DNA of 64,000 bases from Sepioteuthis lessoniana (GCA_963585895.1 CAUZXS010000142.1:5001-69000), one strand, 5' to 3'. Counted from the stretch's first letter, positions 1 through 11,240 are shown. Numbers and translations: made by a program. Notes: a model not told the origin generated them from the sequence alone.

Positions 1-599
1 ATGCTTCAGACTGCTTTTCGACTATTTTGCATGAATCAAGCATCAGTTTTTGGGTGGCATAAGAGACTCAAGGAAGACAGGAAGTCTGTGAGGATGTGCA
101 AGGTGTAAGGGAGTCAATGCACCAGAGTTGATTGGCCAAAGGGTTAGGGTTACTATGTTGAGGTTTTAAGGGAGTTCAGCAAGAGATTCCTTGGGAAGAG
201 GCCAGCACTCTTCAAATCGGATCAGTAGCATTTCCACCAGGACAATGCGCCAATCCACAACGCCATCCTTGTCACAGACTATTTGACCAAGATCGGCATC
301 AAGACAGTTCCTCACCGTCCCTATAGTTCAGACCTTGCTCCCTGTGACTTTTGCTTATTCTGTAAGCTCCGAGGCTGTCGTTATGAGGCAATTGAGGAGA
401 TAAAAGAGGCTGTGACGAAGGTCATTGACACGCTCACACGAGAGGATTTCGATGGGGCCTTCCAGAAGTTGCTGGAACGGTACAACAAGTGCATTTCAGC
501 CGGAGGAGATTACTTCGAAGGGGACTAGTGTTTCATGTGTGTATTATCAATAAAAGTGCCAATACGAAAAAAGTCTGGAAACTTATCGTATGCACCTCG
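1..599 (+). mobile_element. mariner element, copy A, cut by window edge
   Basis: 3' part of a DD34D mariner. It enters the window inside the transposase N-terminal part (MLQTAF, then a WHKR segment) and ends with the terminal inverted repeat GTCTGGAAACTTAT and a TA at 600-601. The left end lies outside. The catalytic core is missing its middle third, the same internal deletion as copies B, C and D. Decayed and non-autonomous. Confidence 0.9.
283..528 (+). pseudogene. mariner transposase C-terminal remnant
   Basis: An 81-codon open stretch carrying the third catalytic aspartate in YSSDLAPCDF and ending YFEGD. Upstream in frame lies HQDNAP with the second catalytic aspartate; 34 residues separate the two, which is the DD34D spacing of mariner. 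The open stretch begins after an in-frame TAG at a site where the other copies have TGG (Trp). The first catalytic aspartate is lost in the internal deletion. Cannot encode a working enzyme. Confidence 0.85.
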
Positions 600-601
600 T
601 A

Positions 602-1127
602 CCTTCAGACTCACATTTCATTTTGGGGTTTACGATTATTCAGTGGTAGGAATGTTTTCCTGAACCAATAGAAATTGTTGCGCGCGACAAGGTATTGAAG
701 TTCATTATAGACACATCTTCGGCTATTACAAATTTGAGGGTCCATCTTTGTCTTGTTGCTACTAGCAAGAGACGCAGCGCACTGCTAGGCCCCGAGACTC
801 AGCCAGCAGGTGCGCTCCATTCTGGGAGCTGAGAGAAAAAGGTCCGTCTGTCTAATCCTAAGTGATGAAAAGTTTAATGAGGAAGAGATTCTCTTTGGTG
901 CTACGAAACCTCTCTTTTAAGGCATGCGCCGATTTCGCTTCTTGTCAGAGGCCTCCTGGGAAACTTACTTTTGCATTTATTTATTTTGTTTTTTTATGCT
1001 ATTGTTTTTTTAATTTCCTTTTTATCCCCACAACAGCAGCATCTCATTGACTGAACGTGAAGTCAATAGATAAAACATTGTCTGCTATTGACAGCTTAAC
1101 AACTACCAGCTCATCTGATCTCCCTAA
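602..1127. other. no recognised feature
   Basis: Unique-looking sequence between the mariner and a SINE. Short ORFs occur on both strands but none shows a known domain or a splice frame. Confidence 0.5.
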
Positions 1128-1140
1128 TAAAACAAAACGG

Positions 1141-1437
1141 GGAGGTTCCCGTGGTGTAATGGTTATCGTTGTACGAAATGGACACGGCAACACGAGTTCA
1201 GATCCTGAACGAGACTGATTGGATTTTACATACCTTTGGGAAAGGTATGAATCCAATTATTATCCCTCCAACTATTGGTAAATAGTAGGGCAGACTGTGT
1301 TCTTCAGCCTTGGTGAGGCAACTAGTCTAGGAGAAGGAAAACTTTGAATTCAAACCTGTTAAACTCCGCTTAAAAATTAGCTTAAAAATTGGCCTTGTGT
1401 CATATCCTACCCGAGTGGAGGGGGTGGTAAATATGTA
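1141..1437 (+). mobile_element. SINE-C, full length with TSD
   Basis: tRNA-derived SINE with pol III A box (TGGTGTAATGGTTA) and B box (GAGTTCAGATCC), then a body ending near CTTGTGTCATATCCTACC. It is bracketed by a 13-bp direct repeat, TAAAACAAAACGG, at 1128-1140 and 1438-1450. This is a clean target-site duplication and fixes both ends. Confidence 0.88.
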
Positions 1438-1450
1438 TAAAACAAAACGG

Positions 1451-3378
1451 CGATTCTTCCAAGCTGCAGCTATGTCAGTACTATTGTATGGCTTCAGTGC
1501 CTGGACTCTTGATGGGAACTCTACGTACTGTTTGGAATAAATCATTGAAGCTACATCCTATAAATCAGAAGCTGTTGGGCCACTCCCCACCCCATACCAC
1601 CCCAAAAAAGGCGAATAAGACATGCTGGACATAGCTGAGGGAAGTAAGGACGAACTCCCAAACTGTGATGCCGAGAGTGGCCTGTCCCAGAAGTTGATTT
1701 GGATTTTAGAAGAATGAATCAGTACATTACAAAAGTGAGAAAAATAATTATTGTTGGCAGGGGAAAATGAAAAAGATATACGTGGATTATTTTTTGTAGT
1801 ATAACGATTCTTCGGACTATTATCCTCATCTTTATTTATGTCTGTACAACGTTTTGGCCTTATTCGGGAGCCTTCTTGTCGTAATCAGGATTTGCCACGG
1901 AACTTCGAACCCAAACCTTTATTCGATCCACAGGGGTACTCTGCTCTCGTTTCGTTATTCATAGCTGGGTACAAGTGTTAAGCTGCGTTAATTATTATTC
2001 TATGTTACTGTCTATGTTACCAGGATTGAACCTGCAGTCCATAGATAACTGCCATTTAGAACTGTTTAAACCCAACGCTTATATCCACTACGCTACATGT
2101 CCACCGGGACACTCCAGTTTCAATTTTGGGGCCCTATAGACCTAATGTTCTTTTGATACCTAGAATATCAACCTGTTAGACTATTTTTTTTTTAATACAA
2201 CCAGGCCTTTTTGATTATAGGTTCTCATATTGTATTCATCTCTATACTTGGTCTATTATTCTACTCAGGAGGTTACTATAGCCTATCATATGTGCAGATT
2301 CTTTAAGGCGTCTCCTCTTCCAATTTTCTTCTCTATCTATTATTTCAACTTCATCCAATAAGGGAAGATGGTTTCCCTTTTCCCTCCATATATGGTCTGC
2401 CATACCCGATTTTAGATGTCGAAAGGTATGGTTTAATTTTGTCAGTTCACGTAGAGTCGAAACTATCGTTCTCCAAGGGGTCAAAACAGACAGTGACGAC
2501 AGACAGGTGAACTAAATACTGTCCGTTGTCCAGGAAATTATAATTTTTCAAGATGATTTTTTTATAATTTGAAATGCACGGGAAACCGAACCTAATCTTG
2601 ATATCCTTTGAGGATCAAAGTTCTCTGGCGTCCTTATCACGAGATAAAAGTAACGGTCTACTTTGAGGAATAGTACCTGGGTGAGATATTAAAACAGTAA
2701 GCTGAAATATCTAACTCTTTTGTGAAGATAAGAGAAAACCGAACACTGAAGATACAGACAGAGCGAACGGGTTGAATTAATTAGGAGAGAATTGATAAAA
2801 TTAATAGCACCCAAACCTCCACTTCAGCTTTAGAACAGAATTGGATATAAATCGTGAGATTTGCTAGCTAAGCAAATCGGCAAGAAGCAGCTGAGAGACT
2901 CGACGTCACTCAGAGCTCTGGCCTTGTACCAAAAGTAGAGAAGCCGACAAAAGCCTGAAATAAGTCGATAATTTGAGATCATCTTGTACCAGACTAACGA
3001 AAGCAGAAAAGTAGAGAAGAGCTTAAACGTAAGACGATATTTTGAAGGGCCTTGTACCAGACTTCGAATGCTGAGACATGTTAAACCAGGGACTAGGCCT
3101 CCGTGTCATATGACTAATTAACCGTGTCACATGACTAATTGAGCACCAGAAAGAATGAATACACGTACTGTAGATTTTTACACTAAACAAAATATTAAGT
3201 TTTGTTATAAATTCATGTTCTTTGTTGGCGTTTCCATAATTTCTTTCTTAATCGTGTAGTCTCATCAGTCCATTCTTCGATTGGCTGCTCTGATTAACGG
3301 TCTATTTGCTGTTTGGATAAAAAGAAAACACAACGTGGTCGGATAACCAAATCAGCCATCCGGTAACGCAATTAGATA

Positions 3379-3380
<2 letters not shown>
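1451..3380. other. no recognised gene
   Basis: About 1.9 kb without a feature I can name. The phrase CTTGTACCA(G/A) recurs three times at roughly 2924-3061, suggesting a decayed local repeat. Short ORFs on both strands show no domain. Confidence 0.45.

Positions 3381-3419
<39 letters not shown>
3381..3419. repeat. (GA)n microsatellite
   Basis: Uninterrupted GA dinucleotides, about 19 copies. Confidence 0.97.
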
Positions 3420-3421
<2 letters not shown>

Positions 3422-3554
3422 AAAGGGATACGTGTTATCTGCACGCCTAAATGATGATGATGAATTGCATTACCCGTTTTAAAGTAGTTTTCTTTCGGAA
3501 GCCCAACCTCGACGAAGATGTTCCAACTCTTAGAAACAAAGCTGGAAACACTCA

Positions 3555-3619
3555 ATGGTTTTGTTTGGTTGTATTTTATGGTATATTAACCCTGGTGGAT
3601 TATTAAATGCCAAATCCTG

Positions 3620-3664
<45 letters not shown>
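3555..3664 (-). repeat. SINE-B 3' tail abutting (TA)n
   Basis: Reverse complement of the shared SINE tail (AAATGCCAAATCC side) runs directly into about 20 TA dinucleotides at 3621-3664. Same tail-plus-TA arrangement as near 25450 and 44440. Confidence 0.7.
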
Positions 3665-3665
<1 letters not shown>

Positions 3666-3860
3666 GAGTGTTGGTTGTCACTAAATCACTTTGTGGGTAT
3701 GTGTCGAACCAAGTGCAAAACATTCCATCTTCTTAACTGCCTGGTGATTGTTGTTTTGCAAAAAACTTCATGAAACCCAGGGTTGCAGAATATTTTCCAT
3801 GGATTAAATATATACATATCTAATATATATTCATCTATATATTATTACATATTATAGCTT

Positions 3861-3892
<32 letters not shown>

Positions 3893-3895
<3 letters not shown>

Positions 3896-4001
3896 CTTTA
3901 AGAAAAAACAACGAAACTAATCACAAAAGATTATAAATTTATTATAAATTTATAAATTTATAATCTTTTGTGATTGGTTTCGTTGTTTTTTCTTAAAGAA
4001 A
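3893..4001. repeat. 49-bp inverted repeat (hairpin)
   Basis: Arms 3893-3941 and 3953-4001 are reverse complements with one visible mismatch, separated by an AT-only 11-bp spacer. The outer arm reads TTTCTTTAAGAAAAAACAAC. A (TA)n tract sits immediately to the left. Confidence 0.9.
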
Positions 4002-4120
4002 TTATTGCTCTGTATTATTGGTACATTGAGCTCTTTACCGGGAAAATTTAAATATTCATTCATGAATAATTTCTTGTCCTGATGGAATTACTCCTAACTC
4101 CGGTTTAACTGGACTAAGTA

Positions 4121-4173
<53 letters not shown>
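4002..4173. repeat. dispersed repeat unit plus (TA)n
   Basis: The segment from TTATTGCTCTG to CCTGATGGAATTACT matches, in reverse complement, 5755-5870 and more weakly 39940-40020. In each case the repeat borders a (TA)n tract (here 4124-4173). Confidence 0.7.
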
Positions 4174-4177
<4 letters not shown>

Positions 4178-4187
4178 AACCTGTCGA

Positions 4188-4440
4188 CCCTGAGCAGGGC
4201 TCGACTCAAGGTATATTTTTAAGCAGATTTTAACAGTTTTGAAATCAGATGTTTCCTTCTCCTAAACTGGTTGCCATAGCAAGTTTAAAGGGCCCAGTTT
4301 GCCTAACTATTTACCCATATCAGGAAGGAAAATATTTTGATTCATATATTTCTCTAGGGTAAAATCGTTATATGAAATGCAATCAGCCTCGTCTTGGATT
4401 TGAACTCAAGTCATATGTTTGTCATGGTATACGTGTGTCT
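4188..4440 (-). mobile_element. SINE-C, diverged
   Basis: Minus-strand SINE-C: the 3' end (CTCAAGGTATATTTTTAAG side) comes first, then the GCCTAACTATTTACCC body and the B box GGATTTGAACTC. Strongly diverged, and the A-box end is not recognisable. Confidence 0.7.
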
Positions 4441-5240
4441 ATAAATATACTTGTTCCAATCCAGGATGCTCAACTGAACATATTTGACAAAATAGAATCT
4501 AGGTGTCTTGCTTTGATTTGGACACTGGATGATATGCCTAGAGGCAGACATTCCGTCATTGTCAAGGATGGGCAAATTGTCACATTATGTCCAAGTGGGG
4601 TGGTACTATTTACTTTAGGTTTGTTTTAGATGAAAGAGCGTCCGCAGACCTCTCTCAAAGAAGACCACTTGACTAATATTCTTACAAACATTATAGGATC
4701 TCTTTTCAAATTATTTGGAGCTTTGCAATTTTCGTTTACAGGCGATCAAGTTTCAAACGTTAATGTTTCACTTTAATCCTATACGACAATCCTTTGAATA
4801 AAGGTTTATAATAATATTTAGGATCTTAAGAAAAGAAAAAAGAACCCTGGTAAATGTCAAACTAGAAATGGGATACTGGCTACTTCAAAAAGATCCTTTC
4901 AATTTCCCGCTTGACGGTGTGGTTAAATTTGGGCGATGGATTTTTAGCAGTAAGGGATGTATAAAAATAGCTGAATTGAAATTCCTCGCGTTTGTGTATT
5001 CACGAAACAAGCAAAATATTTTTAATTCAGAAAGGAGTCGGGAACCTGCTTGCTTTTCAGGGCGTCAAAGAACGAACGGGAAATAGATCATTCTCTGAAA
5101 TTACAGGTGAAGAGCCTAGTGTGTTTTGCGTGTTTGTTCTTTGCTCCCCGACAAAGCAGTCTGGTGCTGACAACACAACACACATTCCCCTGGCTACAAG
5201 GCTCAACTCTTTGTCCCGTGTCTACTTCGGTGTAGAGTAA
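4441..5240. other. no recognised gene
   Basis: Unique-looking sequence. Small ORFs at 4868-5240 overlap in several frames and show no domain. Confidence 0.4.
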
Positions 5241-5560
5241 TTAGTCACTTAGATAGATTTTAGTTGAAGGAAAAAATGTATATATATAGATATATTGATA
5301 CATATTTGATTGAACATAATAGACATTTTTTGTCTACATATCTTTTTGTTAATCCTTTCGAATTGCCGTATTGATCTTATGATATTCGGTTGAAATTGCT
5401 TGATAAATCTTTCATATTTTCTGCCCAACCTTGGGCCATCATCAGGGGAGGATGTATTACAAAAGTGATGTAACTTTTGTATGTACATTACTACTTTGGA
5501 AGAATGAGCGTTTGTACTGTTGTATTGTGTAGCGTTTTTCAAATTTGTTTAGCTAAATAG
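5241..5560 (-). repeat. dispersed repeat, opposite copy at 10970-11195
   Basis: The block containing GGCCATCATCAGGGGAGG and the TAATCCTTTCGAATTG end matches 10970-11195 in reverse complement. It holds a hammerhead-like core described separately. Confidence 0.75.
5418..5445 (-). ncRNA. hammerhead-like core, stem I not found
   Basis: Minus strand reads CTGATGA, then a strong hairpin TGGCCCAAGGTTGGGCA, then GAAA: the order of the hammerhead core with helix II. I cannot find a convincing stem I here. In the sister copy at 11039-11085 a short TCCC/GGGA stem I is possible. Probably a decayed ribozyme. Confidence 0.35.
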
Positions 5561-5690
5561 CGTCAGTAGCTAAAGACATTTAAGTACATTAGCACTGGTT
5601 TGAAAATTAATTAACAAAAAATATGTAGACAAAAGATGTCTATTATGTTCCATCAAATATGTTTCAATGAAGAAATGCTGCCAAAATATA

Positions 5691-5694
<4 letters not shown>

Positions 5695-5758
<64 letters not shown>

Positions 5759-6110
5759 TATAGTAATTCCATCAGGCCAAAAAAAAAAAAAAAAAAATAC
5801 ATTCAACAGTGAACATTTAAATTTTCCTGGTAAAGAGCTCAATGTAATTGATATTACAGAGCAATAATTTCTTTAAGAAAAAACAAAAACCGGTCACATT
5901 GGGATTATAAATTTATTTCCATCCTGTTATGTGTTTTTGATATAAATCAAAAACACCCCCAAAAATTAACAGGACTTCTTCAGATCTTATGGATAAAATA
6001 ATTCAGAATAGACACAGGAAAGAAGGGTGGGAGGGAATAGAAGGGGGGTGAAGAGTTTTCTCCTCATTTAGCCCACTTCCGTTTTTTTTTATTTTATTGC
6101 CGGTTGGAAT
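5695..6110 (+). repeat. (TA)n plus dispersed repeat, opposite copy at 39940-40383
   Basis: A (TA)n tract (5695-5760), a poly-A stretch, then a block with AAACCGGTCACATTGGGATT and TTAACAGGACTTCTTCAGATC. The reverse complement of this block is found at 40090-40383. It looks like the end of a retroelement, possibly Penelope-like, but no coding part is present. Confidence 0.65.
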
Positions 6111-6119
6111 TATAGTAAA

Positions 6120-6810
6120 TTAATTTTTTTATTTTTATTTTTTAAATTCTAAATACTTTTCGGCGTAAAACTCCAGATTTAATACTAACTTAGATAAATA
6201 GAACTTTCTTTAATAACTTTACGTAAGGATACAGTAATACTTATATTAAATTAAATTCAAAATTTAGAATTAAAATTTTTAATTTCAATTTCATTTTCGT
6301 GCCTATTAATTCAGTTACCCTTCTATTGAAGAGTACGTACACATCATATGGTTTCTCCTCATTTTTTAAAAATTCTATTTCATTTTTATTCATTTACCTT
6401 AAATCTCAGTTTAATCCTATGTTTTTTTTATTTGATCATTATCAATGATAATTTGTCTATAATTTTAATTTATTCCTATGTCTACATCTAGCTATTAATT
6501 CACATCTCTTATTTAACAATTTTTCAGGGTCTGGGTATATCATTATTTGTATTTTTTCCTCTAGGTATAGATTACATCTACTATCAAAACATTTTGGAGT
6601 ATTTGACTTTTTCAATATAGACCATTGAATCTATATATATATATATATTAGAAGTGCTTTATCTTAAAACATTTTTTAATCTGACATAAATGCTTTATGT
6701 TGCCTTCTGGTGTTCAAATTCTGAACGAATCTGTTTTCCTTTACTAAGGGCATTGCCATTCACGCTAATGCCTTTGAGAAAGGCATGAATCCATTTCTTC
6801 TATCCCAAGC
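6120..6810. other. AT-rich, no recognised gene
   Basis: Very AT-rich sequence with a short (TA)n at about 6633-6649 and a scrap of SINE body near 6765-6795. Nothing else supported. Confidence 0.5.
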
Positions 6811-7081
6811 TATGTACAGTGATACATCGAAATACGAAATCAATTCGTTCCGGAGGGAATTTCGTATCTGGGAATTTTCGTATCATGAGACAAAATTTTC
6901 CCTATAAATGGCGAAATTCGTTCCGGCCCCCAAAAGCAGACGTATAAAGTGTAAATATTCTACCTATCCGAAGGAATATGTTCGTTAAGGACAACATAGT
7001 CATTTACATAAATGTTAAAAAAACAATGAGAAAATAATAATAAATATCGTTTCGAATAATGAGACTTGACTTTTAGAGTCG

Positions 7082-7321
7082 ATTTGGTTTGGTTCCTTTG
7101 TTTAATGGCATATCAAACTTTGTAGGTTATTTAATGCCAAAGCCATTCTTCTAGAAGAACAGTGGTACTATTTAACCCATAGCTGGGAGGATAAGGAGGT
7201 TCATACCTTTCCCAAGGGTATTTGCCCTAAGTGAAAATAATAGCGCGACTGGAGTACGAACACGCTTACTACGATTCTGCAGTCCACCGCTTTAACAATT
7301 ACACTACGAGCCCCCACCCCA
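7082..7321 (-). mobile_element. SINE-A with 10-bp TSD
   Basis: Minus-strand SINE-A from the AAACC tail to the tRNA-like head, flanked by TTTAGAGTCG at 7072-7081 and 7322-7331. The duplication proves insertion into the MITE. Confidence 0.9.
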
Positions 7322-7386
7322 TTTAGAGTCGGGTACTTTCGATATTCGTTTTCGTATCTTGCATATTTTTTCTTTCAATGGGACGG

Positions 7387-7939
7387 TGTTGTATAGCCAT
7401 GACCAACTATACAAACACATATGCATGCAGAATCATAACAACGACACAATAAAGACGAGCGACACAGTTCTTAGAAAAATATACCTCTCACATTATTTGA
7501 AAGGGTTGTGTGTGAAAGGGATTTGGAGACCGAACAGAACTGCAACATATTGACCCCCACTCTTATGGCCATAACACTGTTTCTTTCCCGTTCTCTTGGG
7601 CTGCTCAACCGGGGGCCTGGGGGCCCAGCCTCTCTGGGACATGTTCCTCATTCCAGCATCTTCTCTCCAACTGCAACTGCTCAATCGGGGCCTGAGGGCT
7701 CCCTCTGCTGGGTGCTGGTTTTCTCTACCGCATCTTATCACCAACTGATTGAACTTCCTGTGCACCGAGTTATATAATAATTTGACGTCCACTCTTCTTC
7801 TTGCGAGCGTCACAATTTCGCACTCATTCAACCCGTCCACGGTCAAGTTAATATCCTGATATTCCTCGACCGGATGCACCTGTTATTTACACAGGTGCAT
7901 TTCCTATTTTGACAACTTGGCCGAGGTCAATATGTTACA
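7387..7939. mobile_element. solo LTR, TGTTG...TTACA
   Basis: Starts TGTTGTATAGCC and ends GTCAATATGTTACA. It matches 20677-21320 and 59743-60237 along its length, including AATAAAGACGAGCG and a GC-rich CAACCGGGGGCC segment. The 4-bp flanks are ACGG and ATGG, one mismatch, which suits a gypsy-type 4-bp duplication. MITE sequence lies on both sides. Confidence 0.8.
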
Positions 7940-8021
7940 ATGGAAATTTCTTCGAAGTCCATTTCGTATTTTGAATTTTTCGTATAATAGGGGTTTTATT
8001 TCCACTGTATATATATTAGGA

Positions 8022-8157
8022 TAGACTGGGCTATTTAGTCTTGGTACGGTAAACAGTCTAAGAGAAGGAAAATCTTAATTCAAACCAGCTGTACTCTGCT
8101 TAAAATTTGACTTTGTATAAAACCTCCTTTCTGTGGTGGAAGGGTTGGGCAATTATA
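8022..8157 (+). mobile_element. SINE-C 3' half
   Basis: Matches the GGGCAGACTAGGTTCTTC-to-GGGTTGGGTAAAT half of SINE-C. The tRNA-like half is absent, as in 5'-truncated insertions. Confidence 0.75.
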
Positions 8158-8287
8158 TGAGGCACATACTTTTCCTAAATTGTCACTCCTTTGAATACTG
8201 GACAAAGCCATCTCTGCTTAACTTTGGTGATATAACAAGAATCGCAGCTTTTAGCGTGACTTTTCCGTGGACTGGCTATTGCTATAA

Positions 8288-8335
8288 AAGAAGAAGAAGA
8301 AGAAGAAGAGGAGGAGGAGGAGGAGGAGGAGGAGT
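8288..8335. repeat. (AGA)n-(GGA)n microsatellite
   Basis: About seven AGA units shift to about eight GGA units. Confidence 0.95.
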
Positions 8336-8339
8336 TGTT

Positions 8340-9045
8340 AAAAAGAAAATTTTATATTTTCTGATTTATTTTTTAGGGGTTGGGAACGTCATATTCAAAC
8401 CAAAACTAGAAAAGGACTTTTGTTGAAGTGTTGAAACATTGTCAGAAAAAAGGACTTGCGTATTATCCCCCGAAAGCAAAGGTGGCTTTTCAGTTTTATT
8501 TTTGTTTTGTTTTGCTTTTTTTTTTTTTATTCCTCTCTACATTTATATAGATCATATCTATCACCAAAAACCGTACTTTACTTCACCAATGTCATATTCC
8601 TCTCGCCCGTTTCAATTGTCTCGCAGCTCAAGAATAGCTTCGCCTGTCTGGTTTTATTAATAGAAAAGATCTCAGTGTTCTCTAAAGAGGATAGGCCATT
8701 GACAGAGAATAGAAGCGGCTTTTATCAGACAGAGTTGTCGTTCTTGTCAGCACTCTCCTATCTTTTATTTGAAGGTTAATTTAATCTGTCGCCGAAGATA
8801 GGAAGAAAATGTTTTGACGTTTCTTTACACTCTACACATACAGCCGCGCGCATGCGCACAGTCATACTATGTACACGCAATTATTCAAATACTAAAAAGA
8901 TGAAAAGAAGAGAATATTCGAGAAATGTATTCTTCCGTAATAAAATTTATACAAGAAAGCTGTAAGAAGTAACGGCATTGGTGCGTTGCGGTTGTTGAAA
9001 CCATTTCTTGGTTTCATTGTCACGTAGACAAAGGATAGTGTTTGT
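8340..9045. other. no recognised gene
   Basis: T-rich unique sequence. The ORFs at 8439-8779 overlap in two frames and are driven by T runs. Confidence 0.4.
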
Positions 9046-9055
9046 GTGCGAGCCA

Positions 9056-9092
9056 TCAGTGTGTGTGTGTGTGTGCATGTTTGTGTGTGTGT
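9056..9092. repeat. (GT)n microsatellite
   Basis: GT dinucleotides with a short interruption (GTGCATGTTTG). Confidence 0.95.
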
Positions 9093-9225
9093 GGACTTCA
9101 GGATGCGAGGTGTTTTTAAACTTACGATAAAACAAAATATTGCAACAATGAAAAGTACATTTTTACCCTTTCATTCTGAGATAGTTGTAATCTGTTTTTA
9201 TTTTATTTTTTTATTTTCAGATTTT

Positions 9226-9452
9226 TGGTTTTGGTTTCTTTGTTTAAAGGCATGTAAACCTTCGTGGGTTATTTAATGCCAAAGCTATCCTTGTAGAATA
9301 ACAGGAGTGTCACTATTTAACCCATAGCTGGAGGGATAAGCGGGTTCACACCTTTCTCATGGGGATTAGTCTGAAAGTGAACGTAAGTGGAATTCGAACC
9401 GGCTTACTCCGATATTGCCGTCCAGAACTTTAGCCACTGCACCACGAGGGCC
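9226..9452 (-). mobile_element. SINE-A
   Basis: Tail (TTTGGTTTCTTTGTTTAA side) through the body to the tRNA-like head with CCACTGCACCACGAGG. Moderately diverged. Confidence 0.85.
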
Positions 9453-9694
9453 TTCTCCTCTTCATAAACGAAATGGAATTAAATATATTCTGTTGCCACA
9501 ATTGTTTACTAAGGATTATTATTATTATTAGCTTCTTGAAACCTGAGAATTGTTTGAATTTCCTAAAGCCATAAAATAGGGGAAATTTTTCTAGTTTCAT
9601 TTAGGAATAATTGAAAAATATTACTATATAAGTCATAGATAACAACTCATTTCTTATAACGCATTAGGTTATCCCAAAGAGAGTAACCTAATAC

Positions 9695-9942
9695 AGGGGG
9701 GGGTGTCCGCGTGGTGTAATGGTTAAAGCGATGGACTGCGGAATCGTAGTACGCGAGTTCGTCCTCCAGTCGCGCTATTATGTTCACTTTCGGGAAAATA
9801 CCCTTGGGAAAGTTATGAACCCCCTTATCCCCCCAGCTATGGGTTAAATAGTACCGCTACTGTTCTTCTAGGAGAATAGCTTTGGCATTAAATAACCTAA
9901 AAGGAGTTGATATGCCATTAAACAAAGAAACCAAACCAAACC
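9695..9942 (+). mobile_element. SINE-A with 11-bp TSD
   Basis: Head GTGGTGTAATGGTTAAAGCG (A box) and GAGTTCGTCCTCC (degenerate B box), body, then the AAACC-repeat tail. TAACCTAATAC stands on both sides, an 11-bp target-site duplication. Confidence 0.88.
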
Positions 9943-10395
9943 TAACCTAATACGGAATATTCGGTAGGAAACAGAACAAGTCAATTAATATAATAAGACA
10001 TTTAATTGTACTTGATTCGAGTGGGGAACTCATTTCCCGTCCCAAGCTATACAAGAGACACAACCGTTCAAGGAAAAGAGAAAAGTCCATGCAGCAAATA
10101 CCCTTGGGAAAGTTATGAACCCCCTTATCCCCCCAGCTATGGGTTAAATAGTACCGCTACTGTTCTTCTAGGAGAATAGCTTTGGCATTAAATAACCTAA
10201 AAGGAGTTGATATGCCATTAAACAAAGAAACCAAATCTAACCTAACCTAATACGGAATATTCGGTAGGAAACAGAACAAGTCAATTAATATAATAAGACA
10301 TTTAATTGTACTTGATTCGAGTGGGGAACTCATTTCCCGTCCCAAGCTATACAAGAGACACAACCGTTCAAGGAAAAGAGAAAAGTCCATGCAGC
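9796..10395. repeat. 300-bp tandem duplication
   Basis: 9796-10095 is repeated almost exactly at 10096-10395. The unit takes in the 3' part of the SINE-A above plus about 150 bp of flanking DNA. The period is exactly 300 bp and only isolated differences are visible in the tail, so the event is recent. Both joins share CAAA. Confidence 0.93.
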
Positions 10396-10965
10396 AAAAA
10401 GGTGGAAAATACTTTCTCTTCTCAAGTCTGGAATATAAACGAGGGAGGCTCCATGTGAGGAGCGAACGTCTGCTCTTCACTACTGTATGCAAATTATTTG
10501 TAACAGATACAAAAAAAAAAAGCTATTAAAGATCCCGAAAAAAAAAGCTGAATATTCTTATATTCATTGATGTCAAATTCATGCTTTTCCCTGGGGCATT
10601 GGCATAAAGTGAAACACAAAAAGCCTTGTCCAGGATTTTAACATGATTTCACACGTTTATTTCTTTAAATGATAACTGCTTCACCTCGGCTGCCTCTCCG
10701 TCATACTCAGTTGCTAACGTGAAATTTTTTTTTCGCTGTACACGTTATTAAGAAAAAACCAAACCAAACCAAACCAAAACAACTTAATTACAACAATCAG
10801 TGAACAGGAAGGAAGTGGAACGCTAATACCCTGGTAAACCGGAGATATTTGATATGACGAAACAATTATTTTAATTTACGCATCATCTTAAATTGTGTGT
10901 CAGATTCAAACGACACGAGAATTATGTGGAATTGATTGTATGCACCGTGAATTTAGGATGGTACA
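10396..10965. other. no recognised gene
   Basis: Unique-looking sequence with a short AAACC run at 10757-10778, like a stray SINE tail. Confidence 0.45.
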
Positions 10966-10969
10966 AACA

Positions 10970-11195
10970 GTACAGACGCTCTTCTTCTTACAAAGTAGTA
11001 ATGTACATACAAAAGTTACATCCCTTTTGTAATACACCCTCCCCTGATGATGGCCCAAAGTTGGGCAGAGAGTACTTGGGAAATAACTAATTATGGAAGG
11101 TTCATCAACCAATTCCCGCCGAATATCATAAGATCAATTCGAAAGGATTAACAAAAAAATATGTAGACAAAAAATGTCCATTATGTTCGATCAAA
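10970..11195 (+). repeat. dispersed repeat, opposite copy at 5241-5560
   Basis: Shares TACAAAGTAGTAATGTACAT, the CTGATGATGGCCCAA hairpin and TTCGAAAGGATTAACAAAAA with the minus strand of 5241-5560. Confidence 0.75.
11039..11085 (+). ncRNA. hammerhead-like motif
   Basis: CTGATGA, helix-II-like hairpin TGGCCCAAAGTTGGGCA, then GAGA where GAAA is expected. TCCC before the core can pair with GGGA after it as a short stem I. The A-to-G change in the core would disable it. A decayed relative of 5418-5445. Confidence 0.3.
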
Positions 11196-11232
11196 TATAT
11201 ATATATATTGAAATCATTGACAGGCCTAACCA

Positions 11233-11240
<8 letters not shown>

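Larger units (their letters stand above)
6817..8007. mobile_element. pogo/Tigger-like MITE with two nested insertions
   Basis: Left end CAGTGATACATCGAAATACG and the right end, read in reverse complement as CAGTGGAAATAAAACCCC, form imperfect terminal inverted repeats bordered by TA (6815-6816 and 8008-8009). The inner sequence repeats TTCGTAT-type motifs on both sides. A SINE-A (7082-7321) and a solo LTR (7387-7939) are inserted in it; without them it is about 400 bp and has no coding capacity. Confidence 0.7.

Noticed and set aside
7493-7879. 128-aa minus-strand ORF and 89-aa plus-strand ORF
   Set aside because: Both lie wholly inside an LTR whose other copies do not keep the frames open.
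9695-9770. Functional tRNA gene
   Set aside because: A and B boxes are present, but the cloverleaf does not close and the unit is part of a dispersed SINE with tail and TSD. The same holds for other tRNA-like heads in the window.
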